Assembly: GCF_003797765.1 (NCBI RefSeq)
Contig: NZ_RKMB01000015.1
Location: forward strand, 62,001 to 126,000
Direction: 5' to 3'
Length of the DNA stretch: 64,000 nt
Origin: Ramlibacter sp. WS9
GTDB taxonomy: Bacteria; Pseudomonadota; Gammaproteobacteria; Burkholderiales; Burkholderiaceae_C
This document shows, piece by piece, positions 26,160 through 34,443 of the stretch. The stretch's first letter is position 1. The number at the start of each line of letters is the position of its first letter. The notes beneath the pieces are model-generated. The model searched no databases. It was not told where the DNA came from and saw only the letters and a list, made by a program, of their open reading frames with translations. The translations under genes were made by a program, and so were the position numbers.

Positions 26160-26172
26160 TTGGGAGGGATAA

Positions 26173-26188
26173 TGCAATAGCTGTGCCA
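26173..26188 (-). promoter_or_regulatory. Sigma-54 promoter of nrtABD
   Basis: Minus strand reads TGGCACAGCTATTGCA, with GG and GC exactly 10 bases apart; only one base differs from TGGCACG-N4-TTGCA. Predicted start near 26162, leaving a 157-base leader that holds the ANTAR hairpins and terminator. Confidence 0.92.
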
Positions 26189-26264
26189 GGTGTTCCGGGC
26201 CCCTGTTAGCTATTGTTTGAATAGCATGATGCGTAGGTTTGGTGCGGGGTACGAAGGAGGTGAA

Positions 26265-26320
26265 TGCACCACTGGAGGGTGCGCACTCGTTTTGTGCGGT
26301 GCACTAAAACGTGCGCACCA
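26265..26320. promoter_or_regulatory. Cluster of NtrC-like sites upstream of nrtA
   Basis: The best site is GCAC-TCGTTTT-GTGC at 26283-26297, with the exact N7 spacing of NtrC boxes. Further GCAC/GTGC half-sites flank it (TGCACC at 26265, GGTGC at 26298, GCAC at 26301, GTGCGCACC at 26311). Distance to the -24 element is about 80-130 bases, right for a sigma-54 enhancer. Confidence 0.75.
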
Positions 26321-26326
26321 GATGGT

Positions 26327-26400
26327 GCCCCCACGCTTGCAACTGCGTTGCCGCGCTGCCCCCCGAGGGCGCTGTTTCGCCTTGGGGCGGCCCAGCGTCG
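26327..26400. repeat. GC-rich palindromic repeat upstream of nrtA leader
   Basis: Second copy of the element found in the kinase gene: GCCCCCACGCT, then GCTGCCCCCCGAGGGCGCT and CGCCTTGGGGCGGCCC. It lies between the nasT-like stop and the nrtA control region, where it could help end the nasT transcript. Confidence 0.85.
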
Positions 26401-26411
26401 AAACGCTGAAT

Positions 26412-27044
26412 TCACGCCAGCAGATCGGCCACGTCAAGGATGCGCTGCGCCACGTCGCCGAGCTTCAGGCCGCGGTCCATCGCGGTCTTGCGCAGCTTCT
26501 CGTAGGCTTCTTTCTCGGAGAGGCCCTGGCGCTGCATCAGCAGTCCCTTGGCGCGGTCGATCACCTTGCGCTCCTGCAGCTCGGACCGCGCGTCCGCCAG
26601 CTCGCGGCGCAACTGCTGTTCGTGCTGGAACCGCGCCATCGCCACGTCCAGAATGGGGCGGATCCGGTCGGGCGCGAGGCCCGCCACGATGTATGCCGAC
26701 ACGCCCGCCGCCACGGCGTCCTTCACGTGCGTGGTGTCTTCGTCGTTGGTGAACAGCACGATCGGCCGCCGGGCGTCGCGCGTGGCCATCACCACGTGCT
26801 CCAGCGCGTCACGTGCCGCGCTTTCCGCGTCCACCACGATCATGTCCGGCTGCAGCTGGGCGATACGCTCGCCGAGGAAAGTGTCCGTCGGCAGGACGGC
26901 AATGATGTTGTAGCCGTTCTCGAGCAGGCTGATGCGCAGCAGGCGCGAACGCTCCGCCTGCTCGACCTCGTGCTCGTCCGTCGAATCGGGAACGAGCGAA
27001 TCTGGTGCGATCACCACGATACGGAGGGACTGCGAAGGCGTCAT
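26412..27044 (-). CDS. nasT: ANTAR-domain antitermination regulator (NasT-like)
   Basis: 210 aa. The N-terminal receiver-like domain keeps an Asp at the usual place (MIVVDAES) but has lost the second acidic residue of the pocket and the KP motif (YIVAGLAP), so phosphorylation is doubtful. A coiled linker (QHEQQLRRELADARSELQER in pieces) leads to the ANTAR domain (VIDRAKGLLMQRQGLSEKEA). ANTAR proteins bind paired hexaloop hairpins like those at 26115-26159. In known systems NasT is held by the nitrate sensor NasS; no nasS gene is in this window. Start at 27044 or 27053; neither has a good ribosome site. Confidence 0.9.
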   Translation of the reverse strand: MTPSQSLRIVVIAPDSLVPDSTDEHEVEQAERSRLLRISLLENGYNIIAVLPTDTFLGERIAQLQPDMIVVDAESAARDALEHVVMATRDARRPIVLFTNDEDTTHVKDAVAAGVSAYIVAGLAPDRIRPILDVAMARFQHEQQLRRELADARSELQERKVIDRAKGLLMQRQGLSEKEAYEKLRKTAMDRGLKLGDVAQRILDVADLLA

Positions 27045-27123
27045 GCAGGGCATTGCGCAAGATTCGAGCCAGATGGATGTGACCCCCACCCTCCGGGGGG
27101 GAAGGTTCGCCTAAACTCGCTCC

Positions 27124-28170
27124 ATGCTTGTACTGGGTATCGAGTCCTCTTGCGACGAAACAGGTGTCGCGCTGGTCGAATCGCGCGGCGCGGGGTTGCC
27201 GACGCTGCGCGGCCAGGCGCTCCATACCCAGATCGACATGCACCAGGCCTATGGCGGCGTGGTGCCTGAGCTAGCCAGCCGCGACCACATCCGGCGCGTT
27301 CTGCCCCTTACCGAGGCGGTGCTGCGCGACACTGGTGCACGGCTGTCCGACCTGGACGTGGTGGCGTACACGCGCGGGCCGGGATTGGCCGGTGCGCTGC
27401 TCGTTGGTGCGGGCGTGGCGTGTGCCCTGGGTGCAGCTCTCGGCAAACCGGTGCTGGGCGTGCACCATCTTGAGGGCCACTTGCTGTCGCCGTTTCTCGG
27501 CAGCGATCCGCCGCAATTTCCGTTCATTGCCCTCCTGGTATCGGGGGGGCACACGCAATTGATGGAAGTCGGGGGCGTCGGGCGCTACACGCTGCTGGGC
27601 GAAACCATCGACGATGCCGCCGGCGAGGCCTTCGACAAATCGGCCAAGCTCATGGGGCTGGGCTATCCGGGCGGGCCTGCGCTGTCGCGGCTGGCGGGGC
27701 AGGGCAACCCATCGGCGTTCAAACTGCCGCGCCCGCTCCTGCACAGCGGTGACCTCGACTTTTCGTTTGCGGGGTTGAAGACGGCCGTGCTCACGCAGGC
27801 AAAGAAGCTGGGCGACGAGTTGGAAGCGCGCAAGGCCGATCTGGCGGCGTCCACACAGGCCGCGATCGTGGAAGTGCTGGTCAGGAAGTCCGTGGCGGCG
27901 CTGGACCGCACGGGCTTGCGGCGCATCGTGATTGCCGGCGGCGTCGGCGCCAACACGTCGCTGCGCGCGGAACTCAATGCCGCTTGCGCCCGGCGCGGCG
28001 CGACAGTGCATTACCCGGAGCTCGAGTTCTGCACCGACAACGGTGCCATGATCGCCATGGCGGCCGCCATGCGGTTGCAAAGCGGCCGCGAACAGGCCAA
28101 TTTTGACTATGCGTTCGACGTCAAGCCCCGTTGGGGGCTGGACTCGCTGGCCGGCGCAGCCGGACAATAG
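27124..28170 (+). CDS. tsaD: tRNA N6-threonylcarbamoyladenosine transferase
   Basis: 348 aa. It transfers the threonylcarbamoyl group to A37 of ANN-decoding tRNAs, with TsaB and TsaE. N-terminus LVLGIESSCDETGVAL is diagnostic, as are the metal-binding HHLEGH segment and GGVGANTSLR near the C-terminus. It is divergent from the nasT-like gene with a short gap. Confidence 0.97.
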   Translation: MLVLGIESSCDETGVALVESRGAGLPTLRGQALHTQIDMHQAYGGVVPELASRDHIRRVLPLTEAVLRDTGARLSDLDVVAYTRGPGLAGALLVGAGVACALGAALGKPVLGVHHLEGHLLSPFLGSDPPQFPFIALLVSGGHTQLMEVGGVGRYTLLGETIDDAAGEAFDKSAKLMGLGYPGGPALSRLAGQGNPSAFKLPRPLLHSGDLDFSFAGLKTAVLTQAKKLGDELEARKADLAASTQAAIVEVLVRKSVAALDRTGLRRIVIAGGVGANTSLRAELNAACARRGATVHYPELEFCTDNGAMIAMAAAMRLQSGREQANFDYAFDVKPRWGLDSLAGAAGQ

Positions 28171-28192
28171 AGCCAAACGATGGAGACGCGAG

Positions 28193-30838
28193 ATGGACTT
28201 GATGAATCGCCGGATCGGCACCACTGCCGCCGGGCTGATGTTGCTGTGTGCGCTGGGGACCACACGGGCCCAGCAGCCCGAACCGCCGGCGGCGCCGGCA
28301 TCGGCGCCTGCTAGCCCCGCCGCGCCCGCTGCTGCCCCGGCAGCGCCGGCAATCCCGCCTCCCGTTACGCCCCTGAAGCCATTCCGGGAGATCGTCCGCG
28401 ACGCCGCCGAGCTCAAGGGCTTCTTCACACTGCACCAGAAGGACGAAAAGGTCTGGCTGGAAATTCGGCCGGAGCAGTTCGGCAAGCCGTTCTTTTTCTC
28501 GTGGAACGTGGCGAACAGCGTCGGCGAGCGCGGCCTCTACGGCAGCCAGATGGGCCGCAGCTACCAGGCGGAGTTCCGGAAGATCGGCAACCAGGTGCAG
28601 CTCATCGCGAAGAACACCGCGTTCTACGCCACGCCGGGCACCCCGCATGCCCGGGCCGTGGCCCAGGCGTTTTCGGACAGCCTGATCGGCAGCGCACCGG
28701 TGCTCAGCTCGCCGCACCGCGACACCCAGGCGATCCTGGTGGATGCTTCGGCGTTGCTGTTCAACGACGTCGCCGGGTATTCCACACGGCTTGAAAACGC
28801 CTACCGGCTCAACTACACCGTGGACCGGGCCAACACCAGCTTTTCCAAGCTCGATGTCGACGCCGCGCTGACCGGCTTCCTGGTCAACACGCATTTCTCG
28901 GTGGCACGTATTTCCGCTCCGCCGCTGACCCCTCCGCCGGTGCCGATGCCGTCCCCGCCGCAGACCACGCCCGATCCGCGCAGCCTGTTCGTCGGCTTCT
29001 ATTACAACTTCGCGCCGCTGCCGGAGCAGCCGATGCGCCCGCGCCTCGCGGATGACCGCGTCGGCCACTTCGTGACGACCAGCCACGACTTCAGCGACGA
29101 CATCAAGCCCGACACGGCACGGCACTACGTGAACCGCTGGCGGCTCGAGAAGAAGGATCCCGCCGCGGCCCTGTCCGAGCCGAAGCAACCCATCGTGTAC
29201 TGGCTGGACAAGAACATCCCGCAGAAGTACCGCCAGAGCGTGGCCGATGGCGTGCTGGAATGGAACAAGGCGTTCGAGAAGATCGGCTTCAAGGACGCCA
29301 TCGCGGTGCGCCAGCAGCAAGATGGCGACAGCTTCGACACGCTCGATGCGCGGCACGCTTCGATCCGCTGGTTCGTCGGGGCCGACGTCGGCTTTGCCAT
29401 CGGCCCGTCACGCGTGGACGCGCGCAGCGGAGAAATCCTCGACGCCGACATCGGCATGTCCGACGTGTTCGCACGTGGTGCACGGCGCGTGGCCACCGAT
29501 GATTTGTCGCCCACGAGCATGGACCACCAGCACGGCGCGGACTGCCATTTTTCGCATGAGGCTTCCATGGAAATGGGCTTCGCGCTCGAGCTGCTCGACG
29601 CGCGCGGCGACATCGACATGGGCAGCCCGCAGGCCGAGGCGCTGGCACAGGCTTACGTCAAGTCCACGATCATTCATGAGATCGGGCACACGCTGGGGCT
29701 GCGGCACAACTTCCGGTCGTCCACCATCTACAACCTGAAGCAGCTGCAGGACAAGACGTTCACGCAGGCGAACGGGATGGCCGGCTCCATCATGGACTAT
29801 GTGCCGTTCAACCTGTCGGTCAAGGGCGAGCCGCAAGGCGAGTACGTCATGACGACGCTGGGCCCGTACGACTACTGGGCGGTCGAATACGCGTACGCAC
29901 AGCTCGACCCGGCGAAGGAGACCGGGGAACTCGCGCGCATCGCTTCGCGCTCGACGGAACCTCGGCTGGCTTACGGAACGGACGAAGACGCGTCCGCTTC
30001 GCAGGTGGCAGACCCGGACGTGAACACCTTCGACCTGGGCTCGGACCCGCTGGTCTATGTCGACAAGCGACTGTCCATGTCGCGCGAATTGTGGGACCGG
30101 CTCCAGACGCGGCAATTGCAGCCGGGCGGCAGCTATGAGTCGCTGCGGCGCAGCTTCGAATACGGGTTCCGCCAGTTCGCGCGGGCGGTGCCCGTGGCCG
30201 TGAAATACGTGGGCGGCACGACGTTCCTGCGCGACCGCGCGGGAACGGGCAGGGCGACTTTCACGCCGGTGCCGGCCCCTCGGCAGCGGCAGGCGTTGAA
30301 GCTCGTGTCGGATAGTTTGTTCCAGGCCAAGAGCTTTGTTTTCTCGCCCGAGCTGGTCAGCCGCCTCGGCGTCGACCACTTCCGCGGCGACCGCACCGAC
30401 ATTTCGATCTCCGCTCGACTGCTGGGCCTGCAGACGGCGGCGCTCGATCAGCTGATGTCCGACGTGGTGGCCGCGCGCCTGCTCAACTCACGCGAGAAGC
30501 TGCGCCGTGCAGAGGACGCATTGCCGCTGCACGAGCTCTACGCGAATCTGCAATCCGCCATCTGGAGCGAGCTGGCGAAGGGCGGCGACATCAGCCCCGC
30601 GCGCCGCAACCTGCAGCGCGAACACCTGAGGCGCATGGCCGGCATGCTGGTGCGGCCGTCGGGCAGGGCGCCGGCGGACGCCCGCAGCCTGCAGCGCGAG
30701 AAGGCGACGCAGCTGCTGGCGGGCATCCAGCGTGCGCTCGGCCGGCCGATGAGCCACGAGGCCCGCGCGCACCTGCTGGAGAGCCAGGCGACGCTGACCG
30801 AGGTTTTGAAAGCGCCGCTGGTGCGCAGCGGCGTGTGA
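28193..30838 (+). CDS. Secreted zinc-dependent metalloprotease (metzincin, DUF5117/DUF4953-like)
   Basis: 881 aa. Signal peptide at 6-26 (RRIGTTAAGLMLLCALG), then a low-complexity Ala/Pro stretch. The catalytic zinc site HEIGHTLGLRH spans 495-505, with histidines at 495, 499 and 505. The layout (long N-terminal beta-rich part, catalytic part in the middle, all-alpha tail) matches large DUF5117-DUF4953 proteins. I start at 28193 because GGAG stands 7 bases before it and the signal peptide then begins near residue 6. Its stop touches the stop of convergent hsp20 with no gap. Substrate unknown. Confidence 0.9.
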   Translation: MDLMNRRIGTTAAGLMLLCALGTTRAQQPEPPAAPASAPASPAAPAAAPAAPAIPPPVTPLKPFREIVRDAAELKGFFTLHQKDEKVWLEIRPEQFGKPFFFSWNVANSVGERGLYGSQMGRSYQAEFRKIGNQVQLIAKNTAFYATPGTPHARAVAQAFSDSLIGSAPVLSSPHRDTQAILVDASALLFNDVAGYSTRLENAYRLNYTVDRANTSFSKLDVDAALTGFLVNTHFSVARISAPPLTPPPVPMPSPPQTTPDPRSLFVGFYYNFAPLPEQPMRPRLADDRVGHFVTTSHDFSDDIKPDTARHYVNRWRLEKKDPAAALSEPKQPIVYWLDKNIPQKYRQSVADGVLEWNKAFEKIGFKDAIAVRQQQDGDSFDTLDARHASIRWFVGADVGFAIGPSRVDARSGEILDADIGMSDVFARGARRVATDDLSPTSMDHQHGADCHFSHEASMEMGFALELLDARGDIDMGSPQAEALAQAYVKSTIIHEIGHTLGLRHNFRSSTIYNLKQLQDKTFTQANGMAGSIMDYVPFNLSVKGEPQGEYVMTTLGPYDYWAVEYAYAQLDPAKETGELARIASRSTEPRLAYGTDEDASASQVADPDVNTFDLGSDPLVYVDKRLSMSRELWDRLQTRQLQPGGSYESLRRSFEYGFRQFARAVPVAVKYVGGTTFLRDRAGTGRATFTPVPAPRQRQALKLVSDSLFQAKSFVFSPELVSRLGVDHFRGDRTDISISARLLGLQTAALDQLMSDVVAARLLNSREKLRRAEDALPLHELYANLQSAIWSELAKGGDISPARRNLQREHLRRMAGMLVRPSGRAPADARSLQREKATQLLAGIQRALGRPMSHEARAHLLESQATLTEVLKAPLVRSGV

Positions 30839-31222
30839 TTACTTGACTTCGATGGTGCGGACGTTGCTGACCGGCACTTGCTTGGCCAGCGTCAGCGTCA
30901 GCACGCCGTTCTCGAGCTTGGCGCCGGTGTTGGCGACGTCGATCTCCTGCGGCAGCTCGTAAGCGGCCTTGAAGGAGCGCTTGGCTTCGGCCTTGGTCTC
31001 GATGCGCACGATGGCGCCTTCGATGCTGATGGCCAGCTCTTCACGGGCGACACCGGGCAGGTCCAGCGTGACCGTCCAGGCCTTGTCGTCCTGTTCGACC
31101 TTGAAGCCCGGCGTTGCGGTGCCGGTAAAGAAGGCATCGTTCACAAAACGCTCGAAGCTGCGGTCAAAAGAACGGAACGACGGGGCAGCGGCGCGGGTGC
31201 GGACAACGGGGGCGAAAAACAT
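30839..31222 (-). CDS. Small heat-shock protein Hsp20
   Basis: 127 aa. An alpha-crystallin domain fills residues about 40-127 (VEQDDKAWTVTLDLPGVAREEL start, GVLTLTLAKQVP near the end). ATP-independent holdase of the cytoplasm. The C-terminal IxI-like motif is weak (VRTIEVK). It is convergent with and directly abuts the metalloprotease gene. Confidence 0.92.
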   Translation of the reverse strand: MFFAPVVRTRAAAPSFRSFDRSFERFVNDAFFTGTATPGFKVEQDDKAWTVTLDLPGVAREELAISIEGAIVRIETKAEAKRSFKAAYELPQEIDVANTGAKLENGVLTLTLAKQVPVSNVRTIEVK

Positions 31223-31362
31223 GGTGATCTCCTTGGCTTGAAACGAGGTGGAGACGGCGGGTTTTGTTCCGCTGTCCCCGGCTACACTGCGCGGCTTTCA
31301 ACCGTGATCGCCGCATGCCTCCCATCTGTGCCCGCGCGATCCGTTTTCAAGGGAAATCAAGA

Positions 31363-32634
31363 GTGAAAAATCAGCGCCGCCGGGTCTTGAAATCGCTGGC
31401 CGCATCGCTATGTGCGCCGGCCTTCGCCTGGGCCCAGAGCCCCCAGGCGCCGATCAAGCTGGCGATGATCGAAGGCCTGTCGGGCGGCAACGCCAACGGC
31501 GGCGAAGCGGTGTTCCGCAACCTCGTCTGGGCCGTGGAGCGCGTCAATGAGCGCGGCGGCGTGAAGCTGCCGGGCGGTGCGCGGCGCCTCGCGCTGGAGC
31601 GCTACGACAGCAAGGGCCAGATCGAGGAAGCGCTCTCGACGTTGCGTTCAGCTATCGACGATGGCGCGCAGTTCATCCTGCAAGGCAATTCGTCGGCAGT
31701 GGCGGCAGCGCTGATCGACGCCATCAACAAGCACAACGAACGCGAGCCGGCGCGGCGCGTCGTCTTCCTGAATTACTCCGCGGTCGATCCCATCCTCACC
31801 AACGAAAAGTGCAGCTTCTGGCACTTCCGTTTCGACGCCCACGCGGACATGCGCATGGCCGCCCTTATGGAGGTGCTGCGCGAAGACCGGGGCGTGAAAA
31901 GCGCCTACCTGATCGGCCAGGACTACAGCTTCGGCCAGGCGGTGCTGCGCGAGGCGCGCCGCCAGCTCGGCGCGCAGCGGCCCGACGTGCAGATCGTCGG
32001 CGACGAGCTGCACCCGCTGATGCGCATCAAGGACTTCGCGCCGTATGCGGCGAAGATCAAGGCCACCGGCGCCGACGCGATCATCACCGGCAACTTCAGC
32101 AGCGACCTGACGCTCCTCGTGAAGGCCGCGCGTGAAGCGGGCTTCGACGGCAAGTTCTACACCTTCTACGGCAACGCACTGGGCGCGCCGGCCGCCATCG
32201 GTGACGCGGGCGCCGGCCGCATCGTCGCGGTGGCCGACTGGCTTCCCAACGTGCCGACGCCGCAGAGCGAGGCCTTCTACCAGGCGTTCCGCCAGCGCTA
32301 TCCCAAGCCCGCGGACGACTACGTCCACATGCGCATGCAGCTGATGATCGAGGCGCTGGCACAAGCCGTCGAGAAGGCGGGCAGCGTCGATGCGGCGGCC
32401 GTCGCGACGGCGCTGGAAAAAGTCACGGTCAGCTTCCACGGCCAGCGCGGCGCGATGCGGGCGGCCGATCACCAGTTCCAGCAGCCGCTGGTCGTGGGCA
32501 TGATGGACCGCCAGGGCACGCCCGGCGTGAAGTTCGACGTGGAAGGTTCGGGCTACGGGTTCCGGGTGATCAAGACCATCCAGCCGGGCATGGCAGAAAT
32601 GCCCTCCACCTGCAAGATGGCGCGCGCTGGTTGA
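31363..32634 (+). CDS. Branched-chain amino-acid-type ABC substrate-binding protein
   Basis: 423 aa from a GTG at 31363 that opens MKNQRRRVLKSLAASLCAP, a twin-arginine-like signal ending at AWAQ; an in-frame ATG at 31315 gives a poor signal. The Leu/Ile/Val-binding-protein fold (type I) is seen in IKLAMIEGLSGGNANGGEAV, AYLIGQDYSFGQAVL and ADAIITGNFSSDLTLLVKAA. No permease or ATPase gene is adjacent, so it is an orphan component. The ligand could be an amide, amino acid or aromatic acid. Confidence 0.88.
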   Translation: MKNQRRRVLKSLAASLCAPAFAWAQSPQAPIKLAMIEGLSGGNANGGEAVFRNLVWAVERVNERGGVKLPGGARRLALERYDSKGQIEEALSTLRSAIDDGAQFILQGNSSAVAAALIDAINKHNEREPARRVVFLNYSAVDPILTNEKCSFWHFRFDAHADMRMAALMEVLREDRGVKSAYLIGQDYSFGQAVLREARRQLGAQRPDVQIVGDELHPLMRIKDFAPYAAKIKATGADAIITGNFSSDLTLLVKAAREAGFDGKFYTFYGNALGAPAAIGDAGAGRIVAVADWLPNVPTPQSEAFYQAFRQRYPKPADDYVHMRMQLMIEALAQAVEKAGSVDAAAVATALEKVTVSFHGQRGAMRAADHQFQQPLVVGMMDRQGTPGVKFDVEGSGYGFRVIKTIQPGMAEMPSTCKMARAG

Positions 32635-32664
32635 TACTGCGCGCTCCACCAGCCGCCACCATCC

Positions 32665-33825
32665 ATGCGCCAAGCCATCCAGAACCTCGAAGAGTCCCGC
32701 ATCCGTGAAGTCGCGAACGCGGGCATGGGCCGCAGTGACGTGCTGGCCTTCTGGTTCGGCGAAAGCGACGAGGTCACGCCCCAGTTCATCCGTGATGCAG
32801 CTATCGAATCGCTGCAAAAGGGAGAGACTTTTTACTCGCACAACCTGGGCTTGCCCGAGCTGCGCGAGGCTGTCGCGGGCTACACCAGCGCGTTGCACCC
32901 GCGCGTGACGGCCGACCGCATCGCCATCACGTCAGGTGGCGTCAATGCCCTGATGCTGGCTGTGCAGGCGCTGGTCGATGCCGGCGATGACGTGGTGTGC
33001 GTCACTCCTGTCTGGCCGAACCTCACGGCCCAGCCACTCATCATGGGCGCCAAGCTCCGATGCGTGCCGTTGCGGCCCGAGGGCGGGCGCTGGACACTGG
33101 ACGTGCAGGAATTGCTGGATGCCGTGACACCAGGGACCCGGCTGCTGATCGTCAATGCGCCCAACAACCCGACGGGCTGGACGCTGACCCGTGCGGAGCA
33201 GGAAGCCATCCTGGCGCACTGCCGCAAGACCGGCACGTGGATCCTCGCGGACGAGGTGTACGAGCGGCTCTACTTCGAAGACACGCCGAACCGCTGTGCG
33301 CCGAGCTTCCTCGATGTCGCTTCGCCCGACGACCGGCTGGTGGTGGCGCACAGTTTTTCAAAGAGCTTCCTCATGACCGGCTGGCGGCTGGGCTGGCTGG
33401 TCATGCCCGCCACCCTCACGCCGCACATGGGCAAGCTCGTGGAGTTCAACACGTCCTGCGCCAGCGTCTTTACCCAGAGGGCCGGGATCGTGGCCTTGCA
33501 GCGCACGGAAGAGGTCACGCCGCGGGTCGTGGCGCACCTGAAGGCCTGCCGCGACACCCTAGTCCCGTTGCTGCAGGCGCTGCCCCAGGTCGAACTCGAG
33601 CCGGCCAAGGGCGGCATGTACGCCTTTTTCAAGCTCAACGGTTACAAGGACTCGCTGGAAACGGCCAAAAGGCTGGTGGTGGAGGCGGGGCTGGGCCTGG
33701 CGCCCGGAAATGCCTTCGCGCCCGAGGCCCAGGGGTGGCTGCGCTGGTGCTTTGCTTCAAAAGACGTTGCCCGGTTGGGGCAGGGCGTGGAACGGCTGGG
33801 GCGTTGGCTGGCGGCGGGCAAGTAG
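32665..33825 (+). CDS. PLP-dependent aminotransferase, class I/II
   Basis: 386 aa. Fold-type I aminotransferase with NAPNNPTGW, the aspartate in ILADEVYERLYF and the PLP lysine in SFSKSFLMTGWRLGW; the substrate carboxylate arginine is probably in WLRWCF. Closest by eye to aspartate-type aminotransferases. It is 30 bases after the binding-protein gene and may be co-transcribed. Amino donor unknown. Confidence 0.92.
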   Translation: MRQAIQNLEESRIREVANAGMGRSDVLAFWFGESDEVTPQFIRDAAIESLQKGETFYSHNLGLPELREAVAGYTSALHPRVTADRIAITSGGVNALMLAVQALVDAGDDVVCVTPVWPNLTAQPLIMGAKLRCVPLRPEGGRWTLDVQELLDAVTPGTRLLIVNAPNNPTGWTLTRAEQEAILAHCRKTGTWILADEVYERLYFEDTPNRCAPSFLDVASPDDRLVVAHSFSKSFLMTGWRLGWLVMPATLTPHMGKLVEFNTSCASVFTQRAGIVALQRTEEVTPRVVAHLKACRDTLVPLLQALPQVELEPAKGGMYAFFKLNGYKDSLETAKRLVVEAGLGLAPGNAFAPEAQGWLRWCFASKDVARLGQGVERLGRWLAAGK

Positions 33826-33840
33826 CTTCGGGGGGCGTTG

Positions 33841-33901
33841 TATAATTCCGAGGCTTTGCATTTCGCAGGGCGCACGTTGGCAGCCATTCCAGCCACCAAC
33901 G
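33841..33901 (+). promoter_or_regulatory. rpsO promoter -10 and leader hairpin
   Basis: A perfect TATAAT lies at 33841-33846 without a good -35. The leader contains a hairpin CGTTGG(33875-33880)/CCAACG(33896-33901). S15 commonly controls its own mRNA through leader structure; whether this hairpin does so is inference. AAGGAA precedes the ATG at 33928. Confidence 0.6.
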
Positions 33902-33927
33902 CAAGTTAAAACATTCAAGGAAACCCA

Positions 33928-34191
33928 ATGACCGCATTGAACAAGGCCGAAGTCGTCAAGGCCAACGCGCGCAGCGCATCCGACACGGGCAGCCCCGAAG
34001 TGCAAGTCGCACTGCTCACCGCCCGCATCAACGAACTCACCCCGCACTTCAAGACCCACGCCAAGGACCACCATGGCCGCCGCGGCCTGTTGCGCATGGT
34101 GAACCGCCGCAAGAGCCTGCTGGCTTACCTGAAGGGCAAGGACGCTGAGCGTTACACCGCGCTGATCGGCAAGCTGGGCCTGCGCAAGTAA
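33928..34191 (+). CDS. rpsO: 30S ribosomal protein S15
   Basis: 87 aa, full length for S15. Family segments are SASDTGSPEVQVALLTARIN and HHGRRGLLRMVNRRKSLLAYL. It binds the central domain of 16S rRNA. It lies upstream of pnp, the usual bacterial order, with a strong terminator between them. Confidence 0.98.
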   Translation: MTALNKAEVVKANARSASDTGSPEVQVALLTARINELTPHFKTHAKDHHGRRGLLRMVNRRKSLLAYLKGKDAERYTALIGKLGLRK

Positions 34192-34211
34192 GACTGGGCA
34201 AGAATCACATG

Positions 34212-34247
34212 AGCGCCTGAGTTAGTTCACCCTAGCTCAGGCGCTTT
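34212..34247 (+). terminator. rpsO terminator
   Basis: AGCGCCTGAG (34212-34221) and CTCAGGCGCT (34236-34245) form a perfect 10-bp stem, followed by a short TTT. Partial read-through into pnp is likely, as in other rpsO-pnp pairs. Confidence 0.85.
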
Positions 34248-34384
34248 GTACTTCGGAGACGGCAAGACGAATACGCGCTGTGTCATTCCACCAGCAGCCC
34301 GGCGAGGCTCTTGATGGAATGGCATCGTGTTCGACACCGCCTCTCCGGGCATCCCGGTGCAGCCTGATGCACCCTTAGTCAGTG

Positions 34385-34421
34385 GGGACAGAGCAGATTG
34401 CAAGCAATCCTGATCTGTCCC
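34385..34421 (+). repeat. Long palindrome in the pnp leader
   Basis: Arms 34385-34401 and 34404-34421 (GGGACAGAGCAGATTGC and its near-complement) give a 17-bp stem with one bulge and a 2-base loop. It sits 22 bases before the pnp ATG. It could be an RNase III site for PNPase autoregulation, as known for E. coli, or a mobile palindromic repeat; GGGACAGA...TCTGTCCC palindromes are common in this family. Confidence 0.75.
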
Positions 34422-34443
34422 GCAAGCACAAGGAAAGATCAAC

